Assembly: GCA_020633495.1 (NCBI GenBank) | Contig: JACKDR010000011.1 | Location: forward strand, 62,001 to 126,000 | Length of the DNA: 64,000 nucleotides | Direction: 5' to 3' | DNA from: Kofleriaceae bacterium | GTDB taxonomy: Bacteria > Myxococcota_A > Polyangia > Haliangiales > Haliangiaceae | In this document: positions 46,030-55,804 of the stretch, in pieces | Layout: each line of letters begins with the position of its first letter | How positions within the stretch are numbered: position 1 is the first letter of the stretch | The notes under the pieces: generated by a model | Databases searched by the model: none | Seen by the model: the letters and a program-made list of their open reading frames with translations, nothing else | Told to the model about the DNA's origin: nothing | Position numbers and translations under genes: made by a program

Positions 46030-47093
46030 GCCGCGACGCGGCCGCCGGCGCGGCGCTGGCGATCGGGATCGATCTCGGCGGCACCAGCCTGCGGCTCGCG
46101 GCCTACCGCGGGCTCGAGGCCGCGGCGGGCGCCGCCGCGGCCGCCGCCGGGCCGGGCGGCGCGCCGCCGGTCGCGCTGACCCCGGTCGCGCACCACCGCG
46201 AGCCGGTCGGCGAGCCGCGCGACCCCGACACGATGGTCGCGCGGATCGCCGATCACGTCGCGCGCCTGGTCGACGCGGCCCGGGCCGCCGGCGACGCCGA
46301 CGACGACGCGGTGGTCCCGGTCGGGCTCGGGATCGCGGCGATGCTGCGCGATCACCGCGGCACCGTCGCCAACTCGCCGCACCTGCGCTGGCGCGACGTC
46401 GACCTCGGCGCCCGCCTGGCCGCGCGCCTCGGCCCGCGCCACCCGCTCGCGATCCACAACGACGTCAACGCGATCACCTACGGCGAGTACGGCCTCGGCG
46501 CCGCGGTCGGCGCCCGCGACGTCCTGGCGGTCTACGTCGGCACCGGCATCGGCGCCGGGCTGATCGTCGACGGCCGGCTGGCCGAGGGCGCCAGCCACTG
46601 CGCCGGCGAGCTCGGCCACGTCAAGGTCGCCTGGGACGCCGGCGCCGCGCCGTGCGCGTGCGGCGGCCGCGGCTGCGTCGAGGCCTACGTCGGCGGCAGC
46701 TACCTGCTGCGCCGCATCCGCGGCGAGCTCGCCGGCGGCGCGCCCAGCCTGGCCCGCGACCTCGCCGGCGCCGCGCCGGTCACGGTCGCCCACGTCGACG
46801 ACGCCGCCGGCCGCGGCGACCGCTGGGCGCTCGAGCTGTGGCAGGAGCTGGCGCCGCTGCTGGCGATCGCCCTCGGCAACGCGCTGGCGCTGCTCAACCC
46901 GGCGCGGCTGGTGCTCGGCGGCGGCGTCCTGTCGCGGACGCCGGTGCTGGTCGAGCTGACCCTCGCCGCGCTCGAGATCGCGGCCCCGGCGGCGGCGCTC
47001 GAGCCGCTGACGATCGCGCCGGCCGCGCTCGGCGACGACGCCGGCCTGGTCGGCGCCGCGCTGCTGGCGACGCGCGACGCGCGCCCTGGCTGA
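46026..47093 (+). CDS. ROK-family sugar kinase (glucokinase-like)
   Basis: 355 residues. ATP-binding DLGGTSLRLA near the N-terminus, catalytic Asp in IHNDVNAITYGEYG, EGASHCAGELGH, and the zinc motif CACGGRGCVEAYV. It probably phosphorylates glucose, mannose or N-acetylmannosamine; feeding the hexose-phosphate pathway in this operon makes glucose or mannose likely. The GTG overlaps the mutase stop by four bases (GTGA). An Ala/Gly-rich insertion of about 20 residues follows the first strand. Confidence 0.87.
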   Translation: MSRDAAAGAALAIGIDLGGTSLRLAAYRGLEAAAGAAAAAAGPGGAPPVALTPVAHHREPVGEPRDPDTMVARIADHVARLVDAARAAGDADDDAVVPVGLGIAAMLRDHRGTVANSPHLRWRDVDLGARLAARLGPRHPLAIHNDVNAITYGEYGLGAAVGARDVLAVYVGTGIGAGLIVDGRLAEGASHCAGELGHVKVAWDAGAAPCACGGRGCVEAYVGGSYLLRRIRGELAGGAPSLARDLAGAAPVTVAHVDDAAGRGDRWALELWQELAPLLAIALGNALALLNPARLVLGGGVLSRTPVLVELTLAALEIAAPAAALEPLTIAPAALGDDAGLVGAALLATRDARPG

Positions 47094-47143
47094 CCGAGGG
47101 CCGCGGCGGCGACCGCGCTCATCGTGGCTTCATCTGCCGGCGC

Positions 47144-47149
47144 TAGCGT
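47144..47149 (+). promoter_or_regulatory. -10-like element six bases before the small lipoprotein gene
   Basis: TAGCGT, six bases, then GTG at 47156; the same hexamer and spacing as before radA and the transglycosylase gene. Confidence 0.4.
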
Positions 47150-47155
47150 ACCCGG

Positions 47156-47290
47156 GTGAGGCGTCGGATCCGGATCCCGCTGCTGCTCCTGGCCGCCCTG
47201 GCGGCGACGCTGGCCTGCTCGCCCCGGACCTGCGACGCCTACCAGGAGATGCCGCCACCGACGAGCGACGCCGCGTGCCCGACGCCGTGA
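47156..47290 (+). CDS. very small Cys-containing lipoprotein
   Basis: 44 residues beginning VRRRIRIPLLLLAALAATLA and then a lipobox Cys, with two further Cys in a Pro/Thr/Ala-rich mature part of about 24 residues. The signal is textbook for a lipoprotein. The -10-like element upstream supports it as a separate gene. It converges with the thioredoxin-like lipoprotein gene, three bases away. Function unknown. Confidence 0.55.
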   Translation: MRRRIRIPLLLLAALAATLACSPRTCDAYQEMPPPTSDAACPTP

Positions 47291-47293
47291 TCG

Positions 47294-47809
47294 CTACGGC
47301 GTCGCCGCGGCGCCGTCCTCGTGCAGGACCTCGATCGCCTTGGCGCCGGCGTCGAGCGCCGCGTTGTTGGCGAGCACGTAGCGCAGCTCGCCGTGGGTGT
47401 CGTAGATGCGCAGGTGCGGCAGCGGCCCGATCTGGTAGTGCTCGGCCACCGGGGTCTCGCCGTCGCCGACGTCGACCTTGCGGACCAGGATGCGCGGCTG
47501 ATCGGCGATCGCCTCCATCAGCCTGGCCTCCATGACCTTGCAGCCGCCGCACCACTCGGCCCAGAAGTCGACGACGATGACGTAGCCGGGGACGAACGAC
47601 GCCTCGACGTCGACCAGCTCGCCGGGCTCGTTGAGCTGCACCACCTTGGCCGGCTCGCCGGCGGCGTCGCCGCCGACGGCGCCGTCGCTGCCGCCGCCAC
47701 CACCGACGACGCCGGTGCCGGTGCCGGCGCCGCCGCCGGGGCCGCGCGCCGGACCACAGGCAGAGGCGACGACGAGCGCGCCCAGGACGGTGAGGACGGA
47801 GAGCTTCAC
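47294..47809 (-). CDS. thioredoxin-like lipoprotein
   Basis: 171 residues. Signal and lipobox VVASACG, a Gly-rich linker, then a thioredoxin fold (VIVVDFWAEWCGGCKVMEAR, then cis-Pro in GPLPHLRIYD). The active site is CGGC in place of CGPC. It would handle disulfides in the periplasm or at the membrane. I use the GTG at 47809, which overlaps the Hsp70 stop by four bases; an ATG at 47821 is also possible. It is the last gene of the five-gene operon. Confidence 0.82.
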   Translation of the reverse strand: MKLSVLTVLGALVVASACGPARGPGGGAGTGTGVVGGGGGSDGAVGGDAAGEPAKVVQLNEPGELVDVEASFVPGYVIVVDFWAEWCGGCKVMEARLMEAIADQPRILVRKVDVGDGETPVAEHYQIGPLPHLRIYDTHGELRYVLANNAALDAGAKAIEVLHEDGAAATP

Positions 47810-49368
47810 GGTGCGCGCCATTCTGCAATGGTCCGGGCCAGCTCCGCCAGCGCCACCGGCGCCAGGCCGGCGTGGCCGATGATCCGGATCGGCGGCCGCT
47901 CGCCGGACACCAGCTCGCTGGCGGTGACCCGGCTGGTGCCGTCGACGTCGACCGTGACCTCGACCAGCACCAGCACGTCCCCGGCCGGCGCCGTCGGCAG
48001 CTCGCTGAGCTGGTAGCGGGCGAGCAGCTGATCCTGCCCGGGCGCCGCCGCCGCGCCCTCGAGCAGGGTGAAGACCAGCTCGCGCTGGCCGTCGTGCTGG
48101 GTGGTGAGCAGGCGGTGCTCGCGCGTCGGCACGACGCTACCGGCGGCGACGATGACGTCGGCGCCGCCGCCGGCGGCCGCGATCGCCAGGTCCTGGGCGG
48201 TGACGTCGAGGAGCAGGACGCCGTCGATGCGGCCCTCGAGCCGCGCCATCTCGATCGCGGCGCCGACCGCGACGACCTCGTCGGGGTTGGGGATCACGGT
48301 CGGCTCGCGGCCCAGCGCCTGGGCCAGCTTGCGGCGCACCGCCGGCATCCGGGTCATGCCGCCGACCAGCAGGACCTCGTCGAGGTCGGCGGCGCCGAGG
48401 CCGGCGCGGGTCAGCGCGGCGTGGCACGGCGCCTCGAGCCGGCGGATCACCGGCGCCGACCACAGCTCGAGCTCGTCGCGCCGGACCGTGCGCCGCAGGT
48501 CGAGGCCGGCCATGACGCCGTCGACGCGAGCGTCGGCGCTGGCGTGCTCCGACAGCGCGTGCTTGATCCGCTGGGCCTCGGCGGTGAGGCGGCGGCGCGC
48601 CGGCGGGTGGCGCGCGACGTCGACGCCGGTGCCGCGGAGCTGGGCCACGAACTGCTCGGCGACGACGCGGTCGACGTCGTCGCCGCCGAGGAGCGGATCG
48701 CCGGCGGTGGCGAGGACCTCGAAGATGCCGTCGGCGACGTCGCACAGCGACACGTCGAAGGTGCCGCCGCCGAGATCGCAGACCGCGTAGCGGCGGTCGA
48801 CGCCGCGGTGCGCGCCGTGGCCGAGCGCCGCCGCGGTCGGCTCGCTGACCAGCCGCCGGACCCGCAGCCCCGCGATCGCCGCGGCGTCCTTGACCGCCTG
48901 GCGCTGGCGGGCGTCGAACCGGGCCGGCACGGTGATCACCGCCTCGTCGACCTCGTCGTCGAGGAACCGCCGGGCGTTGGCGCGCAGCTCGGCCAGGATG
49001 ACCGCGGCCACCACCGGCGGCGCGACCTCGATGTGGCGGACCCGGACCCAGGCGTCGCCGTTGGCGGCGGCGACGACCTCGAACGGCAGGCCGAGGGCCC
49101 AGCGCTGGATCTCGGGATCGTCGGCGCGGCGGCCGAGCAGGCGCTTGATCCCGGTGATGACTAGCTCGGGCTCGCGGGCGGCGAGGTCGCGGGCGGCCTC
49201 GCCGACGACGGCGCGGACCCGGCCGTGCTCGGGGATCAGCCCGACCATCGACGGCATCGTCGTCGTGCCCTCGGGGGTGGTCAGGATGCGCGGCCGCCCG
49301 TCGTGGTCGAGCACCGCGGCCGCCGAGTTGGTCGACCCGAAGTCGATGCCGATCGCGCGCGGGCTCAC
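47806..49368 (-). CDS. short Hsp70-family (DnaK-like) chaperone
   Basis: 520 residues, about 120 shorter than DnaK. The ATPase domain is complete (GIDFGSTNSAAAVLDHDG, VPARFDARQRQAVKDAA, CDLGGGTFDVSL, LVGGMTRMPAVRRKL). The substrate-binding part is a short beta domain (about 385-490), and the alpha-helical lid seems to be lacking. It resembles HscC/DnaK-like regulatory Hsp70s. The GTG at 49368 overlaps the previous stop by four bases; a start at 49377 is less likely. Its upstream neighbour carries a J domain, a probable dedicated co-chaperone. Confidence 0.88.
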   Translation of the reverse strand: MSPRAIGIDFGSTNSAAAVLDHDGRPRILTTPEGTTTMPSMVGLIPEHGRVRAVVGEAARDLAAREPELVITGIKRLLGRRADDPEIQRWALGLPFEVVAAANGDAWVRVRHIEVAPPVVAAVILAELRANARRFLDDEVDEAVITVPARFDARQRQAVKDAAAIAGLRVRRLVSEPTAAALGHGAHRGVDRRYAVCDLGGGTFDVSLCDVADGIFEVLATAGDPLLGGDDVDRVVAEQFVAQLRGTGVDVARHPPARRRLTAEAQRIKHALSEHASADARVDGVMAGLDLRRTVRRDELELWSAPVIRRLEAPCHAALTRAGLGAADLDEVLLVGGMTRMPAVRRKLAQALGREPTVIPNPDEVVAVGAAIEMARLEGRIDGVLLLDVTAQDLAIAAAGGGADVIVAAGSVVPTREHRLLTTQHDGQRELVFTLLEGAAAAPGQDQLLARYQLSELPTAPAGDVLVLVEVTVDVDGTSRVTASELVSGERPPIRIIGHAGLAPVALAELARTIAEWRAP

Positions 49369-50686
49369 CGGAACCACCTCGCGACGTCGCCGGCGCCGGG
49401 GCCGCCGCGGCGCAGCTCGTCGAGCGCGGCGCGGGCCTCGCGGCAGCCGGCGTCGGCGGTGAGCGCGGCCTCGAGCTGGGCGATCGCGTGCGCGGTCTGG
49501 CCGGTGTCGAGCGCCTGCATCGCGGCGGTGACGTGGTAGAGCGCGCGCAGCGTGGCGTTCTTGGGGTAGACGTAGAGCGCCGCCGCCAGGACCTCGCGCG
49601 CGGCGCCGTGATCGCCGGCCGCGATCCGGCCCCGCGCCTGGTTCTCGAAGACGTCGCCGGTGCTGGCGCGGGCGCGGGCGAGCGAGCCGTCGGCCCCGAC
49701 CGCGAGGTCGTCGAAGACGTGGTCGGTGGTCTGCTCGAAGCGCACCGTCGGGACGTTGGTGGTCGGCGACTTGCGGCGGCGCGGCGCGGCCGCCGCGGCG
49801 CCTGCCGGGCCGGCCGCCGGATCCAGCGCCGGGGCCGGGCTCGCCGCCGCGGTCTGCGGCGCCGGCGGCGCCGACGGCGCGCGGTCGCGGCCGCGGCCGG
49901 CGCGGCCGCCAGGGTCTTGGCCGCCGCGGTCGAGGTCGCGGCCGCCGCCGGCGTCGGCGTCAGCTTGGGCGCCGAGCCCTGCCCGGTGCCGATCGCCTCG
50001 AAGCCGACCAGCCAGCCGCGATCGGGCCGCACCGTCGGGCCCGGCGCGATGGCGCGGCCCTCGGCGACCAGCGACGCGCGCATGCGATCGTAGGCGCGGT
50101 TGACGAGGATCATCAGCTCCTCGCCGAGGTGATCGACCGCCGCCGAGCGATGCGCGGCCAGGGCGTCGGGGTGGAACCGCAGGCACAGCGCGCGCCACGC
50201 CGCGCGGACCTCGACCGCGCTGGCGTCGCGGGGCACGCCGAGCACCTCGTGGACCGCGAGCTGGCGGAGGCGCCGCAGGTCACCGTCGAGCGCGACGATG
50301 ACGTCGTACGCGGGGTCGTCGGACCGGCTGGCCGGCGGCGCCGGGCCGGGCGCCTCGCGGACCGCGCCGGGCAGGGCGTCGGCGTCGCGGCCGTCGCGGA
50401 CCAGCATCTCGAGCCGGTCGATGACCTCGGCGGTCAAGCCGAACAGATCGATGTCGATGCCGGTGCGGCCGTCGGCGCTCGGCGCGACCTCCGTGATCTC
50501 GCCGTCGACGACGACCACCAGATCGTTGGGCAGCTCGAGCCCGACCGCGATCGCCTCGCCGCGATCGGGGGTGAACGGCACCTTGATCGTGATCAGCCGG
50601 CCGCGCCGCAGCTTGCGCACGTAGAACGTCTCGACCTGATCCCAGGTCGCGCACTTGACGCGCAAGGTCCGTGGCGCGGTCGTCAT
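49365..50686 (-). CDS. PilZ-like, J-domain and TPR protein (frameshifted)
   Basis: About 440 residues after joining two frames. Residues 1-100 resemble a PilZ-type beta-barrel (TFYVRKLRRGRLITIKVP, VGLELPNDLVVVVDGEI). A J domain follows at about 145-205 with an intact HPD near 172 (CLRFHPDALAAH). An Ala/Pro linker and a TPR-like tail (REVLAAALYVYPKNATLRAL) complete it. The frame breaks in the linker near 49885, where one missing base restores a continuous chain (1322 bases, one short of a multiple of three). It should recruit and activate the downstream Hsp70. The PilZ assignment is by pattern; the RxxxR c-di-GMP motif is not clear. Confidence 0.75.
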
Positions 50687-50699
50687 GGCGCGTGCCGCG

Positions 50700-52908
50700 C
50701 TAGGGGCTGCCCTTCGCGCGCCGCCGCCCGCCCTTGGCGGCCTCGCCCTTGGCCGCGGGATCCGGCAGCAGCTCGACGCTACGCTCGATCATGCCGTGCT
50801 TGGGCGCGGCCGCGAGCGGCAGGTTGGGATCGCCGCCGCTGCGCCACTCCTCGGCGCTGATGTGGACGTAGGACGGCAGGTAGCCGTCCTTGGTGACCCG
50901 GAGATCGTAGTCGCGACCGGCCTCGATGCCCTCGAGCTTCATCTCGTTGGTCTGCCCGACCAGCAGCCACACCGCGGCGCCCGGCGGCGTCGACTCGACG
51001 TGGATGACGCCGCGGCCGGCGATCAGGCCGCGCGCCAGCTCGGGCGGCGGCGCGTCGGGCATCGCCTTGACCGGGGTCGCCGGCGCGCCGGGCTGCAGCG
51101 CCACGGTCAGGTTGGCCTCGGCCAGCGTGTCGGGGCCCTGGCGCACCCACTCCTTGGCGGTGACCTGGAGATCCACCGGCTGGTGGCCGTCGAGCTCGAC
51201 ACGCAGCTCGTGGAGCTGCCCGGTCGGCAGCGCGAACGACGTGCCCGGGGTCCGCGCCAGCAGCAGCCACACCGCGGCGTAGTCGGGCGACGAGGTGATG
51301 CGGATCGCGCCGGGGTCGGCGAGCTCGGCCTCGAGCTGCTCGGTCTTCTTGCGCGACGCCTCGGCGGCGGCGCGGTTGCGGCGCTCCTGATCGGCGCTCT
51401 TGGTGCGCAGGTCCATGATGACCCACACCAGCGCCGCGCCGGCCGCGAGGATCACCAGCAGCCAGACCAGGCCGGTGAGGCCGCGGCCCGCGGGCCGCAG
51501 CCCGGGGACCGAGCCCTCGAGATCGGGCATCGGCACGGCGGCCCGCGCCGCCGGCGCCGCGGCGGGCGGCGCGCCCGGACCGCGGCGCCTCGACGTCGCC
51601 GGCGGCCGCGTCGACGTCGTCGAGGCCGTCGAGATCGTCGATCACCGCGGCCGCGGCGGCCGCCGCGTCGGCGCGGCGCGCCTCGGTGCCGATGCGGCGG
51701 GCACGCTCGCCGCTGCGGTGGCGCGGCGGCTCGACCTCGGGCACCGGCTCCTCGCCGGTGCGGGCCCGCTCGATCTCGATCATCTCCGAGATCGGATCGC
51801 GCTCGCCCTGCAGCGCCGCGGTGGCGCCGTCGACCTGGGTCAGCGGCTCGTCGCCGTCGTCCTCGGCGTGCGGCGCCAGGCTCTCGATCACGGCGTCGAG
51901 GCTGCCGGTGTCGCTGCCGACCGCGGTGACGCCGGTCGACGGCCCGACGAGCAGGTCCTGGACCGCGGCGGCGTCGAGGGTGCCGCGGGTCGGCGGATCG
52001 CTGGTCGCGGCCAGCGACGCCAGCAGGTCCTCGGTGGCGGCGTCGACCGCGTCGCCGCCGGCGCGGTGGCGGGCGACGAACCGGGCCAGCTCGGCGGGGG
52101 TCGCGGTGTACCAGCGATCGTCCTCGAGGGCCTCGGCGAAGTTCTCCTGCAGCTCGATCGCGCTGCCGAACCGGCGCGCCAGGTCGGTGTCGAGCGCCCG
52201 CTGCACCAGCCGCTCGACCGCCGGCGTGGTGTCGAGGGTGCCAGGTGGCAGCTCGCCGGTGATCATCGCGAACACCAGCGCGCCGAGCGCGAAGACGTCG
52301 CTGGCCGGCGACGGCTCGTCGCCGATCGCGAGATCCGGCGCCAGGTAGCCGACCAGCGGCCGGGTCAGATCCGGCGACGCGCCGCGCGCCACCGCGGTGG
52401 TGACGGTGCGCCCGATCGCGAAGTCGGCGAGGCTGACGTCGCCCTTGGCGTCGATCAGGACACTGCGCGGGTGGATCGCGCCATGGACCAGGCCGGCGGC
52501 GTGCGCGGTGGCGACCGCGTCGATCACCGCGCGCGCGATCGCGGCGGCGATCTCCTGGGGCAGCCGCGCGCTCGAGCCCCGCGCCGCGGTCAGGACCTCG
52601 TGGAGCGTGACGTGCTCGGGGAGCGGCTCGGTGACGACGATCAGGTCGCCCTGATCGCGCGCCGCCCCGATCGTGCCGACCACGGCGCGGTGCTCCAGCG
52701 CGCGCAGCGCCGGCACGACCTCGTCGAGCAGGAGCGAGGCCACGCCCGGCTCGGCCGCGATCGACGCGTCGACGACCAGCGCGTGCAGGTCGCGACGGCC
52801 GGCGCCCTCGGCGTGGAAGGTGTCGCCGTACATCCCGACGGCCACACGCCCACCCAGGACGAAGCCCGCACGCTTCCGGTCGGCAGGAGCCACGCCCCCA
52901 ATATACAT
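50700..52908 (-). CDS. membrane-anchored pseudokinase with PEGA repeats (frameshifted)
   Basis: About 736 residues after joining two frames near 51580. The N-terminal 270 residues have a Hanks-kinase fold, but the catalytic residues are replaced: HRDLKPEN reads HGAIHPRSVL and DFG reads DFA, and neither the Gly loop nor the VAIK lysine is recognisable. A variable acidic linker, a single membrane helix (GLVWLLVILAAGAALVWVI) and two PEGA-like beta domains (AIRITSSPDYAAVWLLL, VIHVESTPPGAAVWLLV) follow. It probably senses or scaffolds. The ATG directly follows the prepilin peptidase stop. Length is one base over a multiple of three. Confidence 0.75.
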
Positions 52909-53877
<969 letters not shown>

Positions 53878-53883
53878 GTCGCC

Positions 53884-53889
53884 AAGATA
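53884..53889 (-). promoter_or_regulatory. -10-like element six bases before pilD
   Basis: Minus strand TATCTT, six bases, then ATG at 53877. It would start the five-gene chaperone operon. Confidence 0.4.
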
Positions 53890-53971
53890 CCAGGTCGCCC
53901 GGCGGCCCGCCTGTCACCCGCTCGCCTCTCCACGGCTCGGTTGACCGGCGCCTCGCCGGAGGCTATGACCC

Positions 53972-54994
53972 GTGCTGATGTCCCGCCTCCGTGCACGTCG
54001 CCGGGTCCGCCGCCTGTGGCCGGCGCTCGCGGTCGGGGCGTGCCTGGCCGCCGGCTGCAGCGGCCACGGCGGGGTCAAGGACGAGGAGCTCGAGGGCCTG
54101 GTCGTCGCCCCCGACGACCAGCCGCCGCCGGTCGACGTCGACAAGGCCGCCACCGACGGCCGCGAGCTGACCCGCGCCCTGGCCCTGCCCGACCGCGACG
54201 TCGCCGCGCTGGGCTCGCACCGCGTCCACATCACCTCCAAGGTCGAGGTCAAGGAGGGCGCCGAGGTCGTCGACAGCCTGTCCGACGACACGATCCTCGA
54301 GGTCGCCGCCGACGGCCAGTTCCACGGCAAGCTCGACAACAGCGCCGACTACGGCCGCGAGATCATCTTCACCGGCGGCGAGCTGTACCTGCGGCCGCGC
54401 TACGCCCGCTGGCATCGCCGCCTGCCCACCGAGCCCGGCGAGCCGGCCCACCTCCGCGACGAGCTCTACGCGGTCCTCGGCGACTACTTCGACCTCGTCG
54501 GCCACGCCGCCGAGGTCAGCGACAAGGGCGCCGCGACGGTCGCCGGCCGCGCCGGCCGCAAGGTCGAGATCAAGCTGGCGCCGTCGCCGGGCAAGCCGCC
54601 GCGCCAGGCGCTGACCCAGCGCAAGTGGCGCGAGTCGGTCACCGTCACCGCGCTCGCCGGCGAGGCCGTGCTCGACGCCGACCACGGCTTCCCGCTGTCG
54701 GCGCACGTCACCGCCGAGCTCGGGTTCGTCCGCGACGGCCGCAGCTTCACGATGGCGCTCGAGGTCACCCACGAGCTCGCCGACTTCGGCGCCGCGATCG
54801 CGATCGCGCCGCCGCCCGCCGACGAGACCGTCGACACCCCGATGCGCCTGCGCGAGGTCGACGAGCGCGACGCCCTGCTCGAGGGCATCGCGCCGCCGGC
54901 CAAGGCGTCGGGCGGCAACGCGCCCACCGGCCGCGGCCCCGAGCCGACCCAGCCGCCGCCCCCGGTCGACCTCGAGCACCAGGGCCGCGAGTAG
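53972..54994 (+). CDS. hypothetical lipoprotein
   Basis: 340 residues. Arg-rich start, hydrophobic run and lipobox LAAGCSG. The mature part is mixed alpha/beta with Arg/His-rich stretches and a Pro-rich C-terminus (EPTQPPPPVDLEHQ). Its long-strand pattern (SHRVHITSKVEVKEG, DGQFHGKLDNSADYG) recalls LolA/LolB- or LppX-like lipid-carrier folds, but this is only an impression. The GTG at 53972 has GGAGG nine bases upstream; an ATG at 53978 is possible. Divergent from pilD. Confidence 0.7.
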   Translation: MLMSRLRARRRVRRLWPALAVGACLAAGCSGHGGVKDEELEGLVVAPDDQPPPVDVDKAATDGRELTRALALPDRDVAALGSHRVHITSKVEVKEGAEVVDSLSDDTILEVAADGQFHGKLDNSADYGREIIFTGGELYLRPRYARWHRRLPTEPGEPAHLRDELYAVLGDYFDLVGHAAEVSDKGAATVAGRAGRKVEIKLAPSPGKPPRQALTQRKWRESVTVTALAGEAVLDADHGFPLSAHVTAELGFVRDGRSFTMALEVTHELADFGAAIAIAPPPADETVDTPMRLREVDERDALLEGIAPPAKASGGNAPTGRGPEPTQPPPPVDLEHQGRE

Positions 54995-55000
54995 CGCGCC

Positions 55001-55804
55001 GTGTCCACCGAGCTCACCCTGCGCCGCGAGTACCTGGCGGGCCACCGCCGGATGATCGTCGGCCGCGCCGTGCTCGGCACCGTCGCCGGGGCCCTGCCGG
55101 TGCCGCTGGTCGACGACTGGCTGATCGGCGTCGTGATCGGCGGCGCGTACCGGCGGATCGCCGCGGCCCACGGCGTCGACGTCGACGCCGACGCGGTCAC
55201 CAACCTGGTCCACGGCAAGTCGTCGCCGCCGGCGTGGGCCGAGACCACCGCCAGCGCGATCGCCTACCGGGTCGCGACCCGGACCTGGAAGCGGTTCCTG
55301 GTGGTCGTCACCGCGGTGCGCCGGGCCCAGGCCGCGTCGCGCACGTTCGCCGCGCTGACCCTGTTCGATCACTACTGCGCGCGCCGCCACACCGGGCTCG
55401 GCCTCGACGGCCCGCGCGCCCTCGAGCTGCGCGGCATGATCTCCGAGGTGATCCTGGCGACCCCGGGCGGGCTGTCGCTCGAGCCGTTCCGCCGCGGCGC
55501 CCTCGCCGCCGCGCGCGCCGCGGTCAAGGCGCCGCTGGAGCTCGCCGACATCGCGTCCGGCGGCGCGGTGCGGCGCCTGCTCGACCGCGGCCGCGACGTC
55601 GCCGAGGCCGACGTCGTCGACGAGCTCGAGCAGGCGATCGACCGCCAGCTCGCCGACCAGCACGGCTTCCTGTCGCGCACGATCACCGCGGTCGAGCTGC
55701 AGCTGTCGGCCGAGGTCAACCCGTACGTCGACGCGCTGATCGACGAGTTCGATCGCCGGTTCGCGATCCGCCACGGCGGCGGCGGCGGCGGGAGCACGAC
55801 GTGA
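55001..55804 (+). CDS. hypothetical helical protein with hydrophobic segment
   Basis: 267 residues, GTG start six bases after the lipoprotein stop. It has a hydrophobic stretch near residues 20-50 (VGRAVLGTVAGALPVPLVDD, then LIGVVIGG) and otherwise Arg/Ala-rich helices, ending with a Gly run. It could be a peripheral or two-helix membrane protein. The position between a lipoprotein and proB, with proB starting inside its stop (GTGA overlap), suggests cotranscription. No family recognised. Confidence 0.7.
   Translation: MSTELTLRREYLAGHRRMIVGRAVLGTVAGALPVPLVDDWLIGVVIGGAYRRIAAAHGVDVDADAVTNLVHGKSSPPAWAETTASAIAYRVATRTWKRFLVVVTAVRRAQAASRTFAALTLFDHYCARRHTGLGLDGPRALELRGMISEVILATPGGLSLEPFRRGALAAARAAVKAPLELADIASGGAVRRLLDRGRDVAEADVVDELEQAIDRQLADQHGFLSRTITAVELQLSAEVNPYVDALIDEFDRRFAIRHGGGGGGSTT

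Noticed and set aside
43518..47093. A polysaccharide biosynthesis cluster around manC and manB
   Set aside because: No glycosyltransferases, flippase or polymerase are adjacent; only the sugar-nucleotide genes and a ROK kinase are present.
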